From NCBI RefSeq assembly GCF_965208925.1, contig NZ_OZ242364.1, positions 992,001 to 1,056,000 of the forward strand: a stretch of 64,000 nucleotides of DNA, given 5' to 3'. Origin of the DNA: Poriferisodalis sp965208925. GTDB taxonomy: Bacteria > Actinomycetota > Acidimicrobiia > Acidimicrobiales > Poriferisodalaceae. The notes below the pieces were generated by a model. The model saw only the letters and a program-made list of their open reading frames with translations. It was not told the origin of the DNA and did not search any database. Position 1 is the first letter of the stretch. Every line of letters begins with the position of its first letter. The position numbers and the translations under genes were made by a program. This document shows positions 61,517 to 64,000 of this stretch, one piece after another.

Positions 61517-62731
61517 TCAGCTGTCGTCGGGCAGGTCGTCGTAGAGGCCGTTGCGGCCGAGGCGCACCAGCAGCTCCTCGGTGCTCCACGGCAGCATCGT
61601 GGCCCCGCAGCGGGCATCGCGGTAGTGCTGCTCGAGACGGCCGGGCCGCAGCAGCGACCGGCCGCCGCACGTGCGCAGCGCCAACGATGCCATTTCGGGA
61701 GCGCTCTCCATGGTGGTGACCGTCGCCACGTGCGCCCGCCGCAGCTCATCGGGGCTGGGGTCGGCACGAAGCTCGCTCAAGACCCGGTACGTCAGCGATT
61801 GCGCCCGGTCGTAGATGAGCTGCAGCTGCGCCCAGCCGGTCTGCTTGATCGGATGATCACGTGACGCCTTCACTCCCGACTCGCCCCGCAAGTAGGTGCG
61901 GGTGGCATCCAGGATGGCCCGCATCAGCCCCAGATAGCTGAACGACAAGGTCATGTAGAACTGCGGGAAGCGCTCCACCATCGCGTTGAACATGCCCGCT
62001 GGCAGCACCTCGTTGCGGGCAGGCACGAACACGTCGTCCATCACCAGCGTGCGGGAGTCGGTGCCGCGCATGCCGATCGGGTCCCAGTCGCCGACGATCT
62101 CGGCACCGTCTCCGTCGGCCGGCACGCCGAGCAGGCGGATGTGGGGGTCGCCCTCCACCACCGCCAGCACGTTGTGAACGTGAGCAGCGCCGCTCAGCGA
62201 GGCGAAGATTTTGCGCCCGGTCACGCGATAGCCGCCCTCGGTGGGCACCGCCATGGTGCTGAAGCCCGATCGGGCGCCGGGCGCCTGGCCCTCGGAGAAC
62301 GGTTGGGAGTGGATGACGCGGCCACGAACCATGCCCTCCCACAGGTGCGGGCGGGTGTTCTCCAGGTGCGCGGCCATGGTCCCGTCCGGATCCAGCTCGC
62401 GGCCGCGCTCGCCGGCCAGCAGCGCCTCTGCGATCGGCCCGGAGAGCAGCGCCGTGGCCGTGTGCATGTTGAACGTCAGCGCAGTGGTCGCGCAGTGCCG
62501 GCCCATCTCCTCGGCCACCAGCGCGTAGCCCACGAAATCGGCACCCAGCCCGCCGACCTCTTTGGGCACGCACAGGCCCAGGAACCCGGCATCGGCGAGG
62601 TCGGCCCAGTTCTCGTGCGGGAAGCTGGCTTCCCGGTCGTACTTGGGCGCGCGCTCCGCGAACGCCGGGCCCAGCTCGGCCATCCTGGCCACGAGCTCGG
62701 CTCGCTCGGGCGTCAGCACCTGTTCATTCAT
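61517..62731 (-). CDS. acyl-CoA dehydrogenase
   Basis: A 404-residue flavoenzyme of the acyl-CoA dehydrogenase family. N-terminal helical domain (HENWADLADAGFLGLCVPKEVGGLG), middle beta domain with VTGRKIFASLSGAAHVHNV, then the C-terminal helical domain with ASLALRTCGGRSLLRPGRLEQHYRDA. The usual catalytic Glu position near the C terminus is not obvious; the segment after CGG resembles the branch that includes flavin monooxygenase-like members (DszC/HsaA type). So FAD-dependent oxidation or hydroxylation are both possible. It lies 48 bp downstream of the hydantoinase B gene on the same strand. Confidence 0.85.
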   Translation of the reverse strand: MNEQVLTPERAELVARMAELGPAFAERAPKYDREASFPHENWADLADAGFLGLCVPKEVGGLGADFVGYALVAEEMGRHCATTALTFNMHTATALLSGPIAEALLAGERGRELDPDGTMAAHLENTRPHLWEGMVRGRVIHSQPFSEGQAPGARSGFSTMAVPTEGGYRVTGRKIFASLSGAAHVHNVLAVVEGDPHIRLLGVPADGDGAEIVGDWDPIGMRGTDSRTLVMDDVFVPARNEVLPAGMFNAMVERFPQFYMTLSFSYLGLMRAILDATRTYLRGESGVKASRDHPIKQTGWAQLQLIYDRAQSLTYRVLSELRADPSPDELRRAHVATVTTMESAPEMASLALRTCGGRSLLRPGRLEQHYRDARCGATMLPWSTEELLVRLGRNGLYDDLPDDS

Positions 62732-62779
62732 CGCTCACCCTGTCTGGTTCGGCAGTCCATGCAACGGCTCATCGGGCAC

Positions 62780-64000
62780 TCATCCCGCGGCGGCCCCCAG
62801 CGGCGGTCCGTAACCGCCGCCTCCGGGCGTGTGGATCTCCATCACATCGCCTTCGTCGACTTCGACCCGGGCACAGCCGGCCAGCTCGGTGACGGTGCCG
62901 TCGACCCGTTCGAGCAGATTGCGCCCGCGCGCACCGTTCTCGCCTCCGGCGACGCCGAACGGTGCGATCCGTCGACAGCTCGACAGCAGGTTCGCCGTCA
63001 TCGGCTCGCCGAAACGCAGGCGCCGCACGACGCCGTCGCCCCCGTCGTTCGCGCCACGACCGCCCGAGCCCCGGCGCACCTCGAAGCGCTCCAGCAGCAC
63101 GGGGTGGCGCTGTTCGAGGATCTCGGGGTCGGTGAGGCGGGTGTTGGTCATGTGGGTGTGCACCGCATCGGCCCCCGGGCGGCGTGCCGTGGCACCGGCG
63201 CCCCCGCAGATCGTCTCGTAGTACTGGTGAGCGTCGTTGCCCCAGATGAAGTTGTTCATCGTGCCCTGCGAGGCGGCTACCACGCCCAACGCGCCGAACA
63301 GCGCATCGGTGATCTGCTGGGACGTCTCGACATTGCCGGCGATGACCGCGGCGGGCGGGTGCGGCGACAGCATCGAGGGATCGGGCACCACCAGCTCGAG
63401 GGGCCGCAGGCAGCCGGCGTTGAGCGGGATGGCGTCGTCCACCATGCAGCGGAACACGTACAGCACCGCTGAGCGGCACACCGCCACCGGGGCATTGAAG
63501 TTGCCCGGATGCTGACCGCTGGTGCCGGTGAAGTCGACCACCGCGCTGCGCTGGTCGGGATCCACCGAGATGCGGACGCAGATCACGCTGCCGTCGTCGA
63601 GCTCCATCCGGTAGCTGCCGTCATCGAGCGCATCGATGACCCGCCGCACCATCTCCTCGGCGTTGTCGGCAACGTGGCCCATGTAGGCGTGAACGACGTC
63701 GAGCCCGTAGTACTCCACGATGCGGGCCAATTCGACGGCCCCTCGCTCGCACGCTGCCACCTGGGCACGCAGGTCGGCGACGTTCTGGTCGGGGTTGCGG
63801 GCTGGCCACGGGCCGCTGGCGAGCACCTGGCGCACCTTGTCCTCGAGGAAGCGTCCCTCGGTCACGATCTGGAGGTTGTCGAGGACCAGCCCTTCCTCGT
63901 CGATGGTGGTGGAGTCGGCCGGCGCCGAGCCGGGCACGCAGCCGCCGATGTCGGCGTGATGACCGCGCGAGGCCACATAGAAGATGCGTTCGCGCCCCGC
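62780..64000 (-). CDS. hydantoinase B / oxoprolinase subunit, C-terminal part
   Basis: The frame is open to the window edge, so the N terminus is missing. The visible ~406 residues match the HyuB family, which with HyuA opens hydantoin or 5-oxoproline rings with ATP, or carboxylates acetone/acetophenone in related complexes. Markers: SRGHHADIGGCVPGSAPADS, VVDFTGTSGQHPGNFNAPVA, PLNAGCLRPLELVVPDPSML, GNVETSQQITDALFGALG and the Gly-rich end HTPGGGGYGPPL. The HyuA partner would be expected upstream, beyond the window. Confidence 0.92.
   Translation of the reverse strand, partial: AGRERIFYVASRGHHADIGGCVPGSAPADSTTIDEEGLVLDNLQIVTEGRFLEDKVRQVLASGPWPARNPDQNVADLRAQVAACERGAVELARIVEYYGLDVVHAYMGHVADNAEEMVRRVIDALDDGSYRMELDDGSVICVRISVDPDQRSAVVDFTGTSGQHPGNFNAPVAVCRSAVLYVFRCMVDDAIPLNAGCLRPLELVVPDPSMLSPHPPAAVIAGNVETSQQITDALFGALGVVAASQGTMNNFIWGNDAHQYYETICGGAGATARRPGADAVHTHMTNTRLTDPEILEQRHPVLLERFEVRRGSGGRGANDGGDGVVRRLRFGEPMTANLLSSCRRIAPFGVAGGENGARGRNLLERVDGTVTELAGCARVEVDEGDVMEIHTPGGGGYGPPLGAAAG

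Overview
The window is high-GC bacterial chromosome and looks actinobacterial. It has a WhiB regulator, an acyl-CoA carboxylase beta/epsilon pair, a PAC2-family protein, a SURF1-like protein, menaquinone genes, an SRP RNA of actinobacterial type, and frequent GTG starts. A member of a less-studied deep lineage such as Acidimicrobiia is a reasonable guess, but it is inference. No phage, integrase, transposase or CRISPR array is visible. Gene order looks chromosomal throughout, with both strands used.

Layout. 1-6.3 kb: the end of an Mrp-type ATPase, then selA, a secreted CWB2 cell-wall-binding protein, and selB. 6.3-9.9 kb: whiB, an NfeD-like membrane protein, an orphan receiver domain, tRNA-Pro and a beta-hydroxyacid dehydrogenase. 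10-14.3 kb: asd, lysC, a membrane-anchored cyclophilin and aat. 14.3-25.5 kb: acyl-CoA metabolism, with ethylmalonyl-CoA mutase, a CoA transferase, acyl-CoA carboxylase, an acyl-CoA ligase, an MttB-family methyltransferase and a TetR regulator. 25.6-33.3 kb: menaquinone synthesis, with a MerR-MenF fusion, MenD split into two genes, menH, menC and menE, and cdd between them. 33.3-41.5 kb: mtnA coupled to an aldolase-dehydrogenase fusion, then a BMP-type nucleoside ABC transporter. 41.5-44.7 kb: methylmalonyl-CoA epimerase, crotonyl-CoA carboxylase/reductase and thiolase. 45-51.6 kb: recR, dnaX, SRP RNA, two tRNA-Ser genes, tadA and xseAB. 51.7-64 kb: an S9 peptidase, SURF1, a MalY-type lyase, TauE, aroC, PAC2, a beta-propeller lipoprotein, an acyl-CoA dehydrogenase and part of a hydantoinase B subunit.

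Working together. Thiolase, Ccr, Ecm, epimerase and the carboxylase cover much of the ethylmalonyl-CoA route for C2 assimilation and its propionyl-CoA branch. The men genes supply most of menaquinone headgroup synthesis. mtnA, the fused aldolase/SDR, cdd and the nucleoside importer suggest nucleoside and methylthioadenosine salvage.

Most interesting. Five copies of an unrecognised ~100-117 bp structured element (family F1) lie at gene 3' ends, all in one orientation. Their nested stems differ in sequence between copies but stay paired, and the internal-loop motifs are fixed. A second repeat family (F2, ~60-80 bp) sits upstream of gene starts, and one copy has been absorbed in frame into MenF. 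Three of the five F1 copies are flanked by G/T-rich plus-strand tracts that cross genes of both orientations. The other standouts are the MerR-MenF fusion, the split MenD and the mtnA-aldolase-SDR unit.
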